64,000 nucleotides of DNA, taken from Cheilinus undulatus. Taxonomy: Eukaryota > Chordata > Actinopteri > Labriformes > Labridae. The stretch covers positions 42,880,424 through 42,944,423 of the forward strand of contig NC_054881.1 of assembly GCF_018320785.1 (NCBI RefSeq), given 5' to 3'. The position numbers and the translations under genes were made by a program. This document shows positions 1-12,372 of the stretch, piece by piece. The notes below the pieces were generated by a model. That model saw nothing but the letters and a program-made list of their open reading frames with translations. It had not been told where the DNA came from and ran no database searches. Position 1 is the stretch's first letter, and the number at the start of each line of letters is the position of its first letter.

Positions 1-419
1 CAGTCCCACTTTGCGAGGGAAGAGTTTACCTCTACTCCTTGTAACTCTGTCTCAGGGGTACGGAGGCACTCGCCATTTTAACCTCGCTCAGGTCACTTTA
101 TTTGTGACTCACCAACTTTGTTTAAAAGTGGTTTACTGAGATGAAGTCAGACTATTTCCTCTCCTGCAACAATCATACAGGAGATGTTTGGATACATTTC
201 CACCACTAAGTAGCAGTTACCTAAACACATACTGCATAGGTCCATATTTTGCATAGTTTCTTTGTTGATAAAGACAGAAGATCAAGACTGAAACATGCAG
301 GGAATTCTCCTCTAAATATTCAAAGCCTGACCACGAACATAAATCTTTAACTGGCATATTTTCATCAGCAGGAGAGAGCCCAGAGAGCCTCCAGAAATTC
401 AATGATGCATTGTCTAGTT

Positions 420-1461
420 CAGTGGTTCTCAAATGGTGTGGCAAGGCACACTAGTGTGCCTTAAGGCATGTCTGGGTGTGCCGTGGAATTTGTACAATAC
501 ATTAGTACTCAATATTACCCAAGCTGGGATTTACTGATGATATCAGTGTATGATATCATTGATGAGATTCATATTGATGGGATCAGTAGCATTGGTGCTA
601 GCATCCTGGCTAAGAGTTACCTCATTAAGAGCTAAAAAGCATGGTAAGCTATTATTGGGTTAAAATTGGTGTTTAAATTATAAATCCATGCTATTTTTAA
701 CTAAGTAAACCTATTTTTCTACCCATTTTTGCCACTTCTTTTGACAACTTAAACCATTTTGCTGCCTTTTTCAGCATCTTATTACTACTTTTGACCCATT
801 TTTGCCACTTTTTAGAACCTTTTTGCCACATTTAACCAATTTTTGCCACTTTTTGCCCAATTTTCTATTGCTTGGCCATGTTTGCCATTTTTCCCCGTCA
901 CTTTTAACCCCTTTTTACCACCTTTTAGCAACTTTAACCCTTTTTTGCCACTTTTCTGCCACATGTGATCTATGTCGCCACCTTTTTGACACTTTCAAGC
1001 CATTTTTGCCACCTTTTTACCAATTTTTGGCCACTTTGGCCTTTGTTTTACCACTTTTTTGCCCAGTTTTGCCCTTTTTTATCACTTAACCCATTTTAAC
1101 CACCTTTTTTTAAAAAACATTTAACCCTTGCAGACCACTTGTAACCCAATTTTGCCAATCGTTTGACACTCTCAACAAGTTTTTGCCACTTTCACCCCCT
1201 TGTTTGACCACTTTTTTTTTTTTTTACCCATTTTCGCCCATTTCTGACTTTGTTTTGACACCTTTTGCCCACTTTCACCATTTCCATGATCCTCCATTTG
1301 GCTGGGCCCAAGAAAGCTCTCCCCTTTATCTCTCCTTATAGTCCACCTTGACTGTAACATTATTTAAAAAGTCTATTTTCTATCGATTTAAATATGGCAT
1401 GCCTTGAGATTTTGGCTGAACCTTAGGTGTGCCTTGGTCAAAAAAAGTTTGAAAACTACTG
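420..1461 (+). mobile_element. hAT-like non-autonomous element, TACTCAAC group (variant ends)
   Basis: Begins CAGTGGTTCTCAAA and ends TTTGAAAACTACTG, an imperfect terminal inverted repeat. Flanks GTCTAGTT and GTCCAGTT are an 8-bp target duplication with one mismatch. The interior (about 715-1290) is a degenerate array of 'ttttgccacttttaaccc' units. No transposase is seen. Confidence 0.75.
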
Positions 1462-2017
1462 GTCCAGTTCAATGAAGGATTTATCCTCTTAATTCCTTGA
1501 ATATCCACCATATTTTTCATAGCAATAACTGCACATTGCAAAAGCTTCAGTTAAGGGGAGTTGTCATGAAACCAGACTTTAAAATGTATGATTCTAGCAA
1601 CATTTAAATAAAATTAAAATCTTTTTTTATGCCAGGACGGGAACAGTACTTGTCCTGGGCACCCAATATTTGGTTAATTTTTGTTTTAAAATCAACAAAT
1701 ACAGCAACTGGTTTACTGACTTTGATACAAGAGACTGTGGGTTTGATTCCCAGTCTGGGCACCACTGGAATCCAGTATTGACCCTTGGGCGAGGCCACCA
1801 TGAACACACGTCTATGTCACTGATGTACGTCTCTTTGGATTAAAGCGTATGCTAAAAAATTTCTTTATAACATTGTGACTAAATACTACAGGTAAATTTT
1901 GAATGCACAGAGGTACCAGCGATCTTTCTGCACTCAAATGCTGCAAACATATTTGTGCATTGTTGAAGGTGTGCAGGAGGTTACCTGCAACTTTCATGGA
2001 GTCATTCCCCTCTAGAT

Positions 2018-2868
2018 CAGGGGTGTCAAACTCAAGGCCCTGGGCCCAAATCCGGCCTGTGGTACAGTTGTACCCGGCCTGCCAGATCCTGTCATATTTT
2101 ACTTATAACTGGTCCACTGATCTGCAGATTTCCTCCAGTTTAAACATGTAAACCTAACCCTGATGATTTAAAATACCCTTGTTCTGTCATAAAAATAAGA
2201 ATAAGTTCAAATAATTTGATAGAAAGTCAGGAATGTGGGAAAATAAACGTCTGTTTTCATTTCATATTCTTGATTTTGTATCTCACAGTTATCACGCAAA
2301 GTTATGGTTTAGACTTTTTATTTCATATTTTAACCCTTTCAATTCATATTTTTAACCTTTTTAGCTCCTTACTCTGACTTTTATCTCATAATTTGGCCTT
2401 TGTATTCTCAATTTTAAATTTTAAGTAATATTTTGACCTGTGAAACTCAAAATTTATCTATTTTTCTCAGGCTTTGACATTTTTAACCAATGATTTTGAA
2501 ATTTATCTAATTTTTGACCTTTAAAACTCATGATTTTAAATTTATATCTCATGTTTTGACCCTTTAAATCATGATTTAAACTTTCTTTCTTATATATTTG
2601 CCTTTTAAAAACATGATCTTGACTTTAAATGCCTTTTGAGTTAATAAGTTTGAATTCTCATTTCAGGTTTTAAGCCTTTAAACTCACCATTTTTACTTTT
2701 TTAAAATCTCAAAATCCTTTAACATCAGTGCTAAGTTTTTCCCCCCAATAATTCATTGCTGGTGAAAATGAGGTTGACAGTTCATGGTTAAATGTTGACC
2801 TTGTTTGGCCCTCAATTGGATCCAAATTCAGAATTCAGCCCCCGCTGTGATTCAGTTTGACATCCCTG
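2018..2868 (+). mobile_element. hAT-like non-autonomous element, GGTGTCAAACT group
   Basis: Ends are CAGGGGTGTCAAACTC and, inverted, CAGGGATGTCAAACTG. Flanks CTCTAGAT and CTTTAGAT form an 8-bp duplication with one mismatch. The interior is a degenerate array of 'ttttgacctttaaactca' phrases. The outer part carries 'ggcccaaatccggcctgtgg', found in every full-ended copy here. Confidence 0.78.
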
Positions 2869-3271
2869 CTTTAGATCATTAAAATTATTTAAATTGTTCT
2901 ACTTTGGCATTGATAAATATCAAAATTTCCAATCAGTTTAATTTCATGATCCCTGTGAGTTAACTCCCTCAGGACGATAAATCAGATTCTACACTGATAC
3001 TTCTCTCAATATGCTGCTTCTGATTTGACCAAACGAGAAGCTCTTGTAGTTTCTAATTTAAAATATTAACTGAAAATACTCCTTTGTCTTGGGGTGATAA
3101 AGTGAGGAAGTTTTCTGTAAATACTTAAAGTAAATTTGCTTATATTTGTGACGAGACTATGCAGATGCTTTCATTCCCATGTGATGGAGGCTGCTCTGTT
3201 TCTGTCTGCTTCTGCTTCATGTTAATCTCCAGCTGAGCGCTGGCTGCAGTTAGTAAAACACTTTTATCTAC

Positions 3272-3548
3272 CTGTGGTGCTGTCCTTCTCTGTAGCCATG
3301 GACCGAGCATTGAGCTCCTGCAGCTCCCAGTGTAACTTCTCCAGCTTGCGGCTTGAGGCCTTCAGCTGACCCTCCACGTTGGCTGCGCTCTTGCGGTTGG
3401 TGACGGCTCTACGCAGCCTCTCTGCCGCCTCCTTGATCTTCAGCTCCCTCTGGATTTCCTGCCTGATGAGAGTACGGGCGTCCTCCAGGCGCTGCTGAAA
3501 CTCTGGATCGAGAATGTCCCCCTCATCCAGCCCCTGCAGGTTCCCGCT
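3272..3548 (-). CDS. pkn3: pkn3 coding exon 2, first HR1 domain
   Basis: Acceptor ctgcag, donor CACAG/gtaga. The peptide runs from SGNLQGLDEGDILDPEFQQR to ATEKDSTTG and is rich in charged heptads, as expected for the antiparallel HR1 helices that contact Rho GTPases. Confidence 0.85.
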
Positions 3549-6500
3549 CTGCAGAGGAAACACCAAATGAGTCGATCTGTCATCACTGGGGCTGTTTGCT
3601 TTTTATTTCATTCATGCATTTTATTCTACTGTGAATTATGTCCACATTAAAATGGGTTTGCACAATTACATGCAAGCTGATATCCCATTAAACTAGGCAC
3701 AGTAGGCAACAAGACATTATAAAACAAATGCAGATGATGTATTGCAGGGGTCATCAAGTACATCTGCACAAGGGCCAGATTACTCTGGGGGCCAGACTTT
3801 CAAATACATAAAAATTAAATAAATATTTTTGTCTGATTGAAATATTATTGTAGCAGTATTTCTAATTTCTTTCAAAACACAGAACAGTTTTAGTCATTAC
3901 CAGTGAGATCTATCCCTGTTATCTATGGAGACAGGCCTGACAACAGAATCAGCAAGACCCCTGAATTGAACATTTTTGCCACTTTTAAACCCCTTTTCAT
4001 TGCATTTTTTTCCAACAATTTTTGCAACTTTAAAACCAATTTTTGCCACGTTTAACTCATTGTTGATACTTTTTGCCCCTTTTTGCCCCACTTTTATCAA
4101 ATTACAGATAATTTCTGCGCCTTTTTGCCTCTTTAACCCAACTTTTGAAAGATTTTAACTCCCTTTAAACCACTTGTCCTGCATGCTTGATCCCCTTTGT
4201 CACACTCTTCTATCAATTTTTGCCACATTTCTATTTTTGCCACTTTTTAACTCATCTTCATTACATTTTTTTCATGAATTTTTGCAACTTCAAAACCAAT
4301 TTTGACACTTTTATCAAATTGCTGATAATTTCTGCGCCTTTTTGCCTCTTTAACCCAACTTTTGAAAGATTTTAACCCCCTTTAAACCATTTCTCCTGCA
4401 TGTTTTATTCCCTTTGTGCCACTTTTCATCTATTTTTGCCACTTTTTAACCCCTTTTCATTACTTTTCCCACTATTTTTTGTCATTTGTAAACAATTTTT
4501 GATACATTTTGGGCCTTTTTTCTGTTTTACCATTTTTGGCCACATTTTAATCTATTTTCCACACTTTATCTGGTCATTTTTGCAGCACTTCTACCAACCT
4601 TGTCCCTTTTTTAAATATCGACAAATTATGAAAGTAAATTTCAGTGAAAACAGATCAAATGTTGAGTCTAAAACTATTTCAATATCAATTTTTTGTGAGT
4701 TGGATTTAACAGTTGCAGACATTTAAAGCCAAAAGATGCTCTTAAAATCTTCTTTCCCTCTTTTCTCAATTTAATGATCTTTCGGGGCCAGAAAGGAAAC
4801 TTTAGGGGGCCTGATGTGGCCCTGGGCCGCCAGTTGAGTAACACTGATACATTGTATTAATCATGTATTCAGTGTAACAATAAAAGAAGGGGAAGCACTT
4901 TATCAAACAGTTGCTACAGAGGAAGTAAAACCATCACGTCAGCTGATGAGCAGTAATACTCAGCACAAGACTGCCCTCTAGTGGATCAATAAATAAATCC
5001 ACACTCAGCTCTGACAAAGCACAAGCTACAAAATAAAGCAGTCCAACTTGTGGATATAAACCTTCTAAATATCACGGGTTACAAAATATTAAATCTTCCT
5101 TATTTTAATGACTGATGGAATCAAACAGTACTGGAAAAAATATTTTTTAATAAGAGGGGAGTGTAGGAGAGGAATTAGTGGAAAAAATTCTTCACTTCTG
5201 CAATAAATTGCACAATAAATATTTGCAATATGTGATTGCATGACTTAATACTGCAATAATGATATGAACACCATAATTTAAATGTTATTTCTATCTCATT
5301 TTCTCTCTTTCTGCTGGTTGCCATGCCTAAAGTACCTAAATGTTCTTCCTAAATATTAAATAAATCCAAAACCACCTTCAGGTCCAGAGGGGCCCCCAGG
5401 CTCAGACACCTTTATTTGGGGGCCGTCTTAGAGCACTGATATCTGCACTCCATACAGTGATAATAATGCTCAGTCAGAAGTGTTGCAGATTACATAATCC
5501 AGCTATTGTTTGACTGTAAGGCACATTCTGTTAAACACCTCCACCCTGACGTAACTTTTTCAGAGTGTAATCTCCCCAGTCTGAGTATGAAAAGACTACG
5601 TTCCCTCAGATCTACAGATCTATTTTTAGCATGTCTAAAGTCTAGAAGTCTAAAAGGTAGTCGAGTAATTTTTAAATCAGTCAATGACATTAATGCTGAC
5701 GTACGCTAAAGCCCTAAAAATGTTTGAGACTTCCACACGTCAAGAACATATGCATTATTTCAACGATGACTACTATCAACAGGAACAACAGGAAGTTTTA
5801 GAGGGAACATCTAGGTCCTAACTGCTGTCTGAATCTTTGGTTCTCAACAGGTGGGTTGGCACCCATAAGTGGGACACAAAGCCATTTTCAGTAGTTCACA
5901 GATGTGTTTATTTTGAAGGAGATGCTTCAATCCAGTGATCATTTCATCGACTAAAACTATGACTAACAAAAATAGATCTGTGATGACTAGAACTAGACTG
6001 AGACTAACAAAAATAGATCTGTGATGACTAGAACTAGACTGAGACTAACAAAAATAGATCTGTGATGTCTAGAACTAGACTGAGACTAACAAAAATAGAT
6101 CTGTGATGACTAGAACTAGACTGAGACTAACAAAAATAGATCTGTGATGACTAGAACTAGACTGAGACTAACAAAAATAGATCTGTGATGACTAGAACTA
6201 GACTGAGACTAACAAAAATAGATCTGTGATGACTAGAACTAGACTGAGACTAACAAAAATAGATCTGTGATGACTAGAACTAGACTGAGACTAACAAAAA
6301 TAGATCTGTGATGACTAGAACTAGACTGAGACTAACAAAAATAGATCTGTGATGACTAGAACTAGACTGAGACTAACAAAAATAGATCTGTGATGACTAG
6401 AACTAGACTGAGACTAACAAAAATAGATCTGTGATGACTAGAACTAGACTGAGACTAACAAAAATAGATCTGTGATGACTAGAACTAGACTGAGACTAAC

Positions 6501-9500
6501 AAAAATAGATCTGTGATGACTAGAACTAGACTGAGACTAACAAAAATAGATCTGTGATGACTAGAACTAGACTGAGACTAACAAAAATAGATCTGTGATG
6601 ACTAGAACTAGACTGAGACTAACAAAAATAGATCTGTGATGACTAGAACTAGACTGAGACTAACAAAAATAGATCTGTGATGACTAGAACTAGACTGAGA
6701 CTAACAAAAATAGATCTGTGATGACTAGAACTAGACTGAGACTAACAAAAATAGATCTGTGATGACTAGAACTAGACTAAACTGTAATGTAGTTTTTGTC
6801 AGACATTCTAAATCTGTGATATTTCTCCACTGTGGGTAAATCTGTCAAAACCAACACATCTGTATCTGTTCTGCCTCTCAGCTATAGAAAGCAGGGACCC
6901 CAGGTTTAGCAGAGAACACACTACCATGATCTGGTACCAGATTCAGGCAAGAGAATAAATGCTTGGACTAAAAGTTCAGACTAAAATATGAAGACTTTTA
7001 TGGACTAAAGCTAAACTAAAACTCTAACATTTTGTCTAAAGACTAAAATTAAAAATAGCTGCCAAAATTAACACTGCTTCAGTCTCTTTGTTTTATCACA
7101 TCTTTTATTCCCTCTCAAGCTTTTTGCCTAATTTTTCATTAGAAACTATGACAGTGAATAAGGGACACTGTAAAAAATAAGGAAATAAGGAGGATCTGTC
7201 CATTAAAAAAAAACTTTAAATATTTGAGATTATAAACTCAGATAAGGTCATAAATTTTGACGTTATAAACTTGAAAGTGTCAAGCTTATAAAGTTATATT
7301 TCTGACATTCTAAAGCCCTAAACTGATGAGAAACCAAACTAAACAACGCTTAGTCTAATCAGCTGCTCAGTTTAAATGCTGATGAATGAGTGGCTCCTTA
7401 TTGATCAGTCTTAGACAAAAGTGTTATTGGTTGTTTCTAAACTGTAAGAAAACAATGGAATGACTTTCTACCATCTAATCAGCTACTTTCAGCTTTATAA
7501 TATCAAAAATGTAAGTTATGGTTCTCTTTAATTTATGTTTTACATTCAAATACTTCCTGGAAATTAACCTATTTTCTTTCTATATATTTTTTAGAGAAAC
7601 CCGAGAACACCGTGGTGAGACACCCCTGGTTATGATGGAAACGCATGAGGATATTTGGGCTGTGAGTCTTAGCTAAGGAGTCAGTAGTGGGTCCTGAGTC
7701 TGGATCAGGTGAGAACCATAGGTGTAAATAGTCTCAAATGCGGCCCCCATGTCTGGGACTAACTGAAGAGAACGCTGGTAAACAGGCGTTCTTTTTTCAA
7801 TTTGAAAATTGCAGCAGGTTTATTGCGATTTAATCTGATTTGTTATTAACTGCTCAGCCCTAAGTGAGATCAGGTTCTGTTTTCTATAAGGGGACTATTA
7901 AAAATGTTAGCTCCATATTTCTGGGGTAGTGGTGTCGTCTGGATTTTAGGCTCGTTTGCTGCATCTTCATTCATAATAAACAAGAGCAAGAAGAGGATCT
8001 TCTGTTTGGATTCTCAGGGAGGGAAAACTCAAAGATCCTGGAGTGGAAAGTTGACACAGAAAAGTGTAGATTTAATCCGGACTGGACTGATAAGTACGTG
8101 TTTCTCATGCATCATATTCATCAATACTGGCTGACGTGGATTTGCATAAAAAATGGATTAAACATTAAGTCATTCCAGATAAAACCGTTTCAGTGTTGAT
8201 CATTTTGGGGTTGATTTTATAACTTTACTTTATCTTCTGCACATTTTCAGAGTTGAATAATCTTTAAGGGGCCTGATGGGGAGCTTTGGGGGGCCTGATG
8301 TGGCCCCTGGGCCTCCGGTTGATGATCACAGGTCTGCTGGCTTGGTTATCAATAAAAATACAGGGAATAATGATAGTCTAGAAGTTTGTATATCTCAGCT
8401 GAAAACACAGAAATATTAAGAACCATCAGCATTTTTATATTGCTGCTTTTGTACGTTGGTGAACATACTAGACTACTTTAATACCTTTATGCTATTTGTA
8501 CATAGTAGGACTTATTTATGGTCCTCTATAATGATCATAATGTATTTTTTGTACTTTGTCTTGTCAGCTGTGGTCTTGTCAGGGGTCTGCCCTTGTTTTT
8601 GGGACTTGTATTTGTGTTTTGTGTCAGTTTTATGTGGGACAACAGATGGAAATTAGCCACTTGCTAAATCTGGTGCAACCATGTTTTCATCTGCATGACC
8701 ATCATTGCACACTGTCCCTTGATAAATAAATAAACCTGGCTAAACTAAACTAAAAAAAAAAACAACCCTGAAGTTTTACAGTACTGCTTTTTAAAATAAC
8801 AAAAAATAACATTTTCCTTCTGCAGTAGTGGCACTATTGTAATCTTAAAGGCCTTTCTGCAGGCATTCATGCAAACCTGAATACTTCAATATTAAGTCTT
8901 TTCTGTGATTATTCAATTTAATTCAAGTATTAACATCAGGATTATGACTGTGTTTAAATTATTCATGCTGCACTAATATTTATCATTTTTTCCTGTTGAG
9001 AAATAACAGAATTAGGTCACCTGTATTTGAACAAGTGAAACTGAGGCATCTTTCCTGTGCAATTTACATTTCAATATTAAAAACACAGCAAACTACAGCA
9101 CGAGCTTTTACAGCGGAATTATGGACAATAAACACTCAAATCTTACAGTTGTAATGCAACTATTTTGGACTTTAAACTTCATTTAAAGTAGCCCTGCACT
9201 ATAAGGGATTCACCAGTGAGAACCACAGAAACGGGCGGATCCATCTGCTTTGCAAGGTTAGTATCACACAATATTATTTTCCAGTATTGTCATGCTGTTA
9301 TCCTTTTAATATTCTTACACTATTGTAAACCTAAAGGCCTTTCTGCATGCATTTTTGCAAACCTTTCACTGCAGTCTAAAGTCACTGCAGCCTTTGTGTA
9401 ATTATTTAACTGCACAGCCTAAAATCATGACTGCAGCTAGATTAAGTGTGCAGCATTTATCACTTTGGTCCAGATATTTTTGTTCCATATCACCCAGCCC

Positions 9501-11246
9501 TAAATCAGAGCTATGAAGTAATCTACCAGTTAAGAGAAAAAATTGATATATATACATATTTTCAGTTGTAATTCCTGCTGTGAGGCAGTTTTCCACCTTA
9601 AACACCAAACGAGTTCCAGTTTCCCTGTTTCAGCTTGAAGTTTTCTTCTATAAATTATATATATGGGCTTTTGGCTTTCAAAACAAACAATTCAAAAGAA
9701 TGTCAAGCAGCTCTGTATTTAGTTTTTACCACAATACCAAACTAGCAGTCCGCACTTAACTTAAAACCAATCAAATGAAAGAAACAAGGAACACACTCCT
9801 GTTCATGGCATGATTCCTGACATGGTAGGTTTGTGGAGCTTTCAGGTCTTAACTAAGACTTAAACACCTTTCCTAACTTACAGTTTCATCATTAATCTTT
9901 TCTATTAGTGAGTGGCTTAATTACAGTCTAGGGCAGCGTTACTCATTTAAGTTACAGGTGGCAAATAATGGTCAAACAGTGGCAAAAAAATGGCAAAGTA
10001 GACATAAAACGGCAGAAAGTGGGTGAAAAGTGTAAAAAACAAGGAGAAAAAGTGCCAAAAATGGGTGAGAAGTTACCAAAAAATGAGTTACAAGTGGCAA
10101 AAAATGGCCAAAAAACAGCAAAAACATGGCAAAAAAGAGTATAAAGGCTACTTAAATGAGCAAAAACGTGGGAAAAATGGTCAAAAAGCACCAAAGAGCA
10201 GCAATAAAGCTGAAAACAGTGGCATTTACTGGCAAAATGCAGCTTAAATGGGTGAAAAGTGGCCAAAAAAATGCAAAAAAGGGAAAAAATTTGCAAAAAC
10301 AGGATAAAAGAGGCAAAAAAAAAAAACCTGGTGGCAACAATGGGATAGGAGTAGTAAAAATGAGCAAAAAGTGGCAAAAAGCAATGGCAAAGGTGGGCTT
10401 AAAGCAGTGAAAATAGATTAAAAGTGGCAATAAAATTGCAAATAAGGGCGATGGAAATACACAGACAAAAAACAAAGGTTGACAGTTAAAGCCAAGCCTG
10501 TAAATGTGGGGATTCAAACTGATTGTGACTTGTAATGGATGATTTCTACGGTCATAGTTTATCATTTTTGAAGGTTTTCGGGGGGAATAATATTTCAAAT
10601 GAAGACATAAATGAGTATCACTGGTCTAGGGTGTCTCTGTGTGGGAATCTGTCTTGAAGCAGAGGACACACCTCCTGCCAATCACAACAACAGCACCACC
10701 TATAAAACTATTTCACTCCAAACTTTATTTATCTGACTAAACTGTTAAAAATGAACACTTCTGGATAGATGATGATAAATCCTGTGAATCCTGAAATGAC
10801 TCGGCTAAGGTGAAACGGAACATTGTAGGCCAGAGAACACCAGTGTGTGTTCAGGATTTACATGGCTGCTGAAACAAACTACAGTCAAATTTGATCTAAC
10901 TTTGATTTGAATAAACCCTTAAAAACACAGACTGGGTGTTCCCAGCTCCTCGCTGCTTGTTCTAGGCTAACTGAGTCATTTTCAGCTACAGTTGTTAAAG
11001 GTTTTTGTCTGACCAGCACAAAGACAGAGGAACTATGAGAGGAAGCAAACCTGACGAACAGGAAAATCCAGTGCACCTGTCTGCCAGTGTGACAACTGGA
11101 AAGCGTCATTTAACTCCACTAAAATGACACAAACCAGTATAACATGAGCTGGGCAAAACATGGGAACCATTAAAACCAAAGAAATCTTCTAATTTTGACG
11201 GATAAGACACCAGCATTAGCCTTACCTGTAGAGCTAAACCTGACAT
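3272..11246 (-). CDS. pkn3: PKN-family serine/threonine kinase, 5' end only (likely pkn3)
   Basis: Two coding exons are visible: a first exon encoding MSGLALQ, then after a 7.7-kb intron an exon encoding an HR1 (Rho-binding antiparallel coiled-coil) domain. They join in phase 0 to read MSGLALQ-SGNLQGLDEG. The HR1 exon holds the family signature RELKIKEAAERLRR and LHWELQELNA, seen in PKN1, PKN2 and PKN3. PKN proteins are Rho/Rac effector kinases related to PKC, with three HR1 repeats, a C2-like region and a C-terminal kinase domain; all but the first HR1 lie left of the window. The choice of pkn3 over pkn1/pkn2 rests on synteny with set, dync2i2 and sptan1. The start is the first ATG before a good donor, in a CACCATG context. 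The gene is transcribed away from set. Confidence 0.82.
3745..4846 (+). mobile_element. hAT-like non-autonomous element, TACTCAAC group
   Basis: Ends CAGGGGTCATCAAGTAC and, inverted, CAGTGTTACTCAACTGG. Flanks ATGTATTG and ATACATTG are a decayed 8-bp duplication. The interior 3970-4610 is a degenerate array of 'ttttgccacttttaacccc', including two near-identical 100-bp blocks (around 4040-4160 and 4270-4390). Confidence 0.68.
4855..5932. other. pkn3 intron 1 sequence without a gene
   Basis: AT-rich sequence. Fragments near 5380-5440 and 5845-5890 resemble the ends of the element at 62714-63671 ('ggttctcaac', 'cacctttatttgggggccg'). The open frames around 5490-5710 have no protein-like features. 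Confidence 0.5.
5933..7076 (+). mobile_element. hAT-like element expanded by an internal 41-bp minisatellite
   Basis: Begins CAGTGATCATTTC and ends AAAATTAACACTG. Flanks CTTCAATC and CTTCAGTC are an 8-bp duplication with one mismatch. The 3' 300 bp match the 453-bp element at 48807-49259 closely and in the same orientation. The difference in length comes mainly from the tandem array. Confidence 0.8.
5961..6780 (+). repeat. 41-bp minisatellite, 20 copies
   Basis: The unit starts gactaacaaaaatagatctg and recurs every 41 bp from 5961 to 6740. Copies are almost identical; one has 'gatgtctag' for 'gatgactag' near 6065, and the last diverges after 'agact'. Each unit contains a BglII-type AGATCT and two copies of 'ctaga'. 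Confidence 0.95.
7085..9933. other. pkn3 intron 1 sequence with decayed repeat fragments
   Basis: No exon is seen. About 7790-7863 matches one end of the elements at 13652-14554 ('aaaattgcagcagg' to 'cagccctaa'). About 8246-8327 matches the outer end of the element at 3745-4846 ('ggcctgatgtggcccctgggcc'). 8690-8765 ends in an A-rich tail and looks like a retroposon 3' end. 8820-8900 and 9295-9375 share 'cctaaaggcctttctgca'. Confidence 0.55.
9934..10623 (-). mobile_element. hAT-like non-autonomous element, TACTCAAC group, perfect 8-bp duplication
   Basis: Ends CAGCGTTACTCAT and, inverted, CAGTGATACTCAT, flanked on both sides by GTCTAGGG with no mismatch. The interior is a degenerate array of 'aaaagtggcaaaaaatggg' units. 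Several open frames here are low-complexity Lys- or Phe-rich products of the array and are not genes. Confidence 0.85.
11226..11246 (-). CDS. pkn3: pkn3 coding exon 1
   Basis: Seven codons, MSGLALQ, starting in a Kozak-like CACCATG and ending CTACAG before the donor gtaag. The 5' UTR continues rightward for perhaps 250 nt. Confidence 0.75.
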
Positions 11247-11534
11247 GGTGGCTGTCAGTGTCCGTGAGCGTCAACGTCCGCTCCCCTGGCAGCTCCCAGC
11301 GGTCTTCTTCAGTCTCAGGAGTCGGTATAAAAAACAAAAAAAAGAAAACCTCCAAGCTCGGCACGGCTCGGCACGGCTCGGTTAAAAGTAAACTGACAGC
11401 TTCATGTGAAATTCAACGTCTGCTAAAGCCGCTCAGAGGCGCGCCACTCGGCAGCACGGCTGTTTTTACACGGGGAGCAAATCTGAAGCTAAACTTTGAG
11501 TCGACTTTGGTTTAACTCTGCGTTTGCACGGTGG

Positions 11535-11547
11535 TGACGTCACGTGA
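11535..11547. promoter_or_regulatory. CRE overlapping an E-box/CLEAR-like site
   Basis: A full palindromic CRE, TGACGTCA (11535-11542), overlaps TCACGTGA (11540-11547), an E-box of the USF/MITF-TFE type. It lies about 290 bp upstream of the pkn3 start. CREB/ATF binding is inferred, not shown. Confidence 0.6.
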
Positions 11548-11557
11548 CGGCGGCTGG

Positions 11558-11600
11558 ATTGGTTGGCCGACGGTGATGATAAGCCGCTAAAGGGGCCAAT
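11558..11600. promoter_or_regulatory. Two opposed CCAAT boxes
   Basis: ATTGG at 11558-11562 and CCAAT at 11596-11600 lie 33 bp apart in opposite orientation, close to the CRE/E-box. NF-Y sites in this setting are typical of CpG-island promoters. Confidence 0.5.
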
Positions 11601-11712
11601 CACATTCGAGTTTGCGATGCACCTGTCGAGATAGCGGCTTTGATTAAAAAATAACTTTAAAAAGGGTGAAATTTGGCAAATTAGGCTCCACCGGAAAATA
11701 AATGATTTAACG

Positions 11713-11870
11713 TATTATTATTATTATTATTATTATTACTTGTATTATTATTATTACTGTTACTTATATTATTTGTATTACTATTATTATAATTATTACT
11801 TTTTATTATTATTACTTTTTATTATTATTACTGTCATTATTATTATTACTGTTATTATTATTATTATCTT
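11713..11870 (+). repeat. ATT-type trinucleotide microsatellite
   Basis: Interrupted (TTA)n with TTAC and TTGTA variants. The Tyr/Ile-rich open frame across it is a by-product. Confidence 0.9.
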
Positions 11871-12364
11871 AATTTTAAAAACTTTGCTCAGGATTAATCA
11901 CTTTGATGCTTCACTAAAAGATGCATTTGCAAAAGTTTGTTCATGGCGGATTCGGTTTTTTTATTCTTCGTCAAAAAGTCTAACAAAAAAGTATGGTTAG
12001 GTTGAATAACTAATTAATAATAATTATTATTAAATATAATATATAGTTAAATATATATGAATTAGTATTATTTATTACTCAATTATATAATTAAATAATA
12101 ATTAATATTCTACTATAAACAGATGAGACTCCAGACAAATGAATTTCCCTTCGGGGATTATTTAAGTTATTATTGTATTGTAAAATATTAAAAGGCCGTT
12201 GGGTTTCCTACCTCACCAGCACAATTCTCACTTTACTATTTCCCTGTCCTTTTAATAATAATAATAACAAACAAACAAACAAAAACAGCAGAAACTCCCA
12301 AGTAAAGCCAGAAAAGCCCCTTCGTTTCTATTGTTTGTGTTTGTGTTTTGTTACTCCGGCCAGC

Positions 12365-12372
12365 GGGGGGCG
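12365..12372 (+). promoter_or_regulatory. GC box upstream of set
   Basis: GGGGGCGG, about 200 bp before the set start codon, in the only GC-rich stretch on that side. Sp1/KLF binding is inferred. Confidence 0.45.

Larger units (their letters stand above)
1..3271 (-). other. pkn3 intron 2 (part), no exon seen
   Basis: The intron continues off the left edge. It holds two hAT-like elements, described separately. I find no open stretch resembling the second HR1 repeat. The remainder is AT-rich single-copy-looking sequence. Confidence 0.6.

Noticed and set aside
1..3271. Further pkn3 exons (second HR1 domain)
   Set aside because: No minus-strand stretch with HR1-like residues and splice sites is found; the next exon must lie to the left.
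5961..6780. Regular 41-bp repeats that might suggest a CRISPR array
   Set aside because: Units are directly contiguous with no variable spacers, and the host is a vertebrate; it is a minisatellite inside a transposon.
9952..10598. Overlapping Phe-rich and Lys-rich frames
   Set aside because: Interior array of the element at 9934-10623.
11740..12000. Tyr/Ile-rich 86-codon frame
   Set aside because: Product of the ATT microsatellite.
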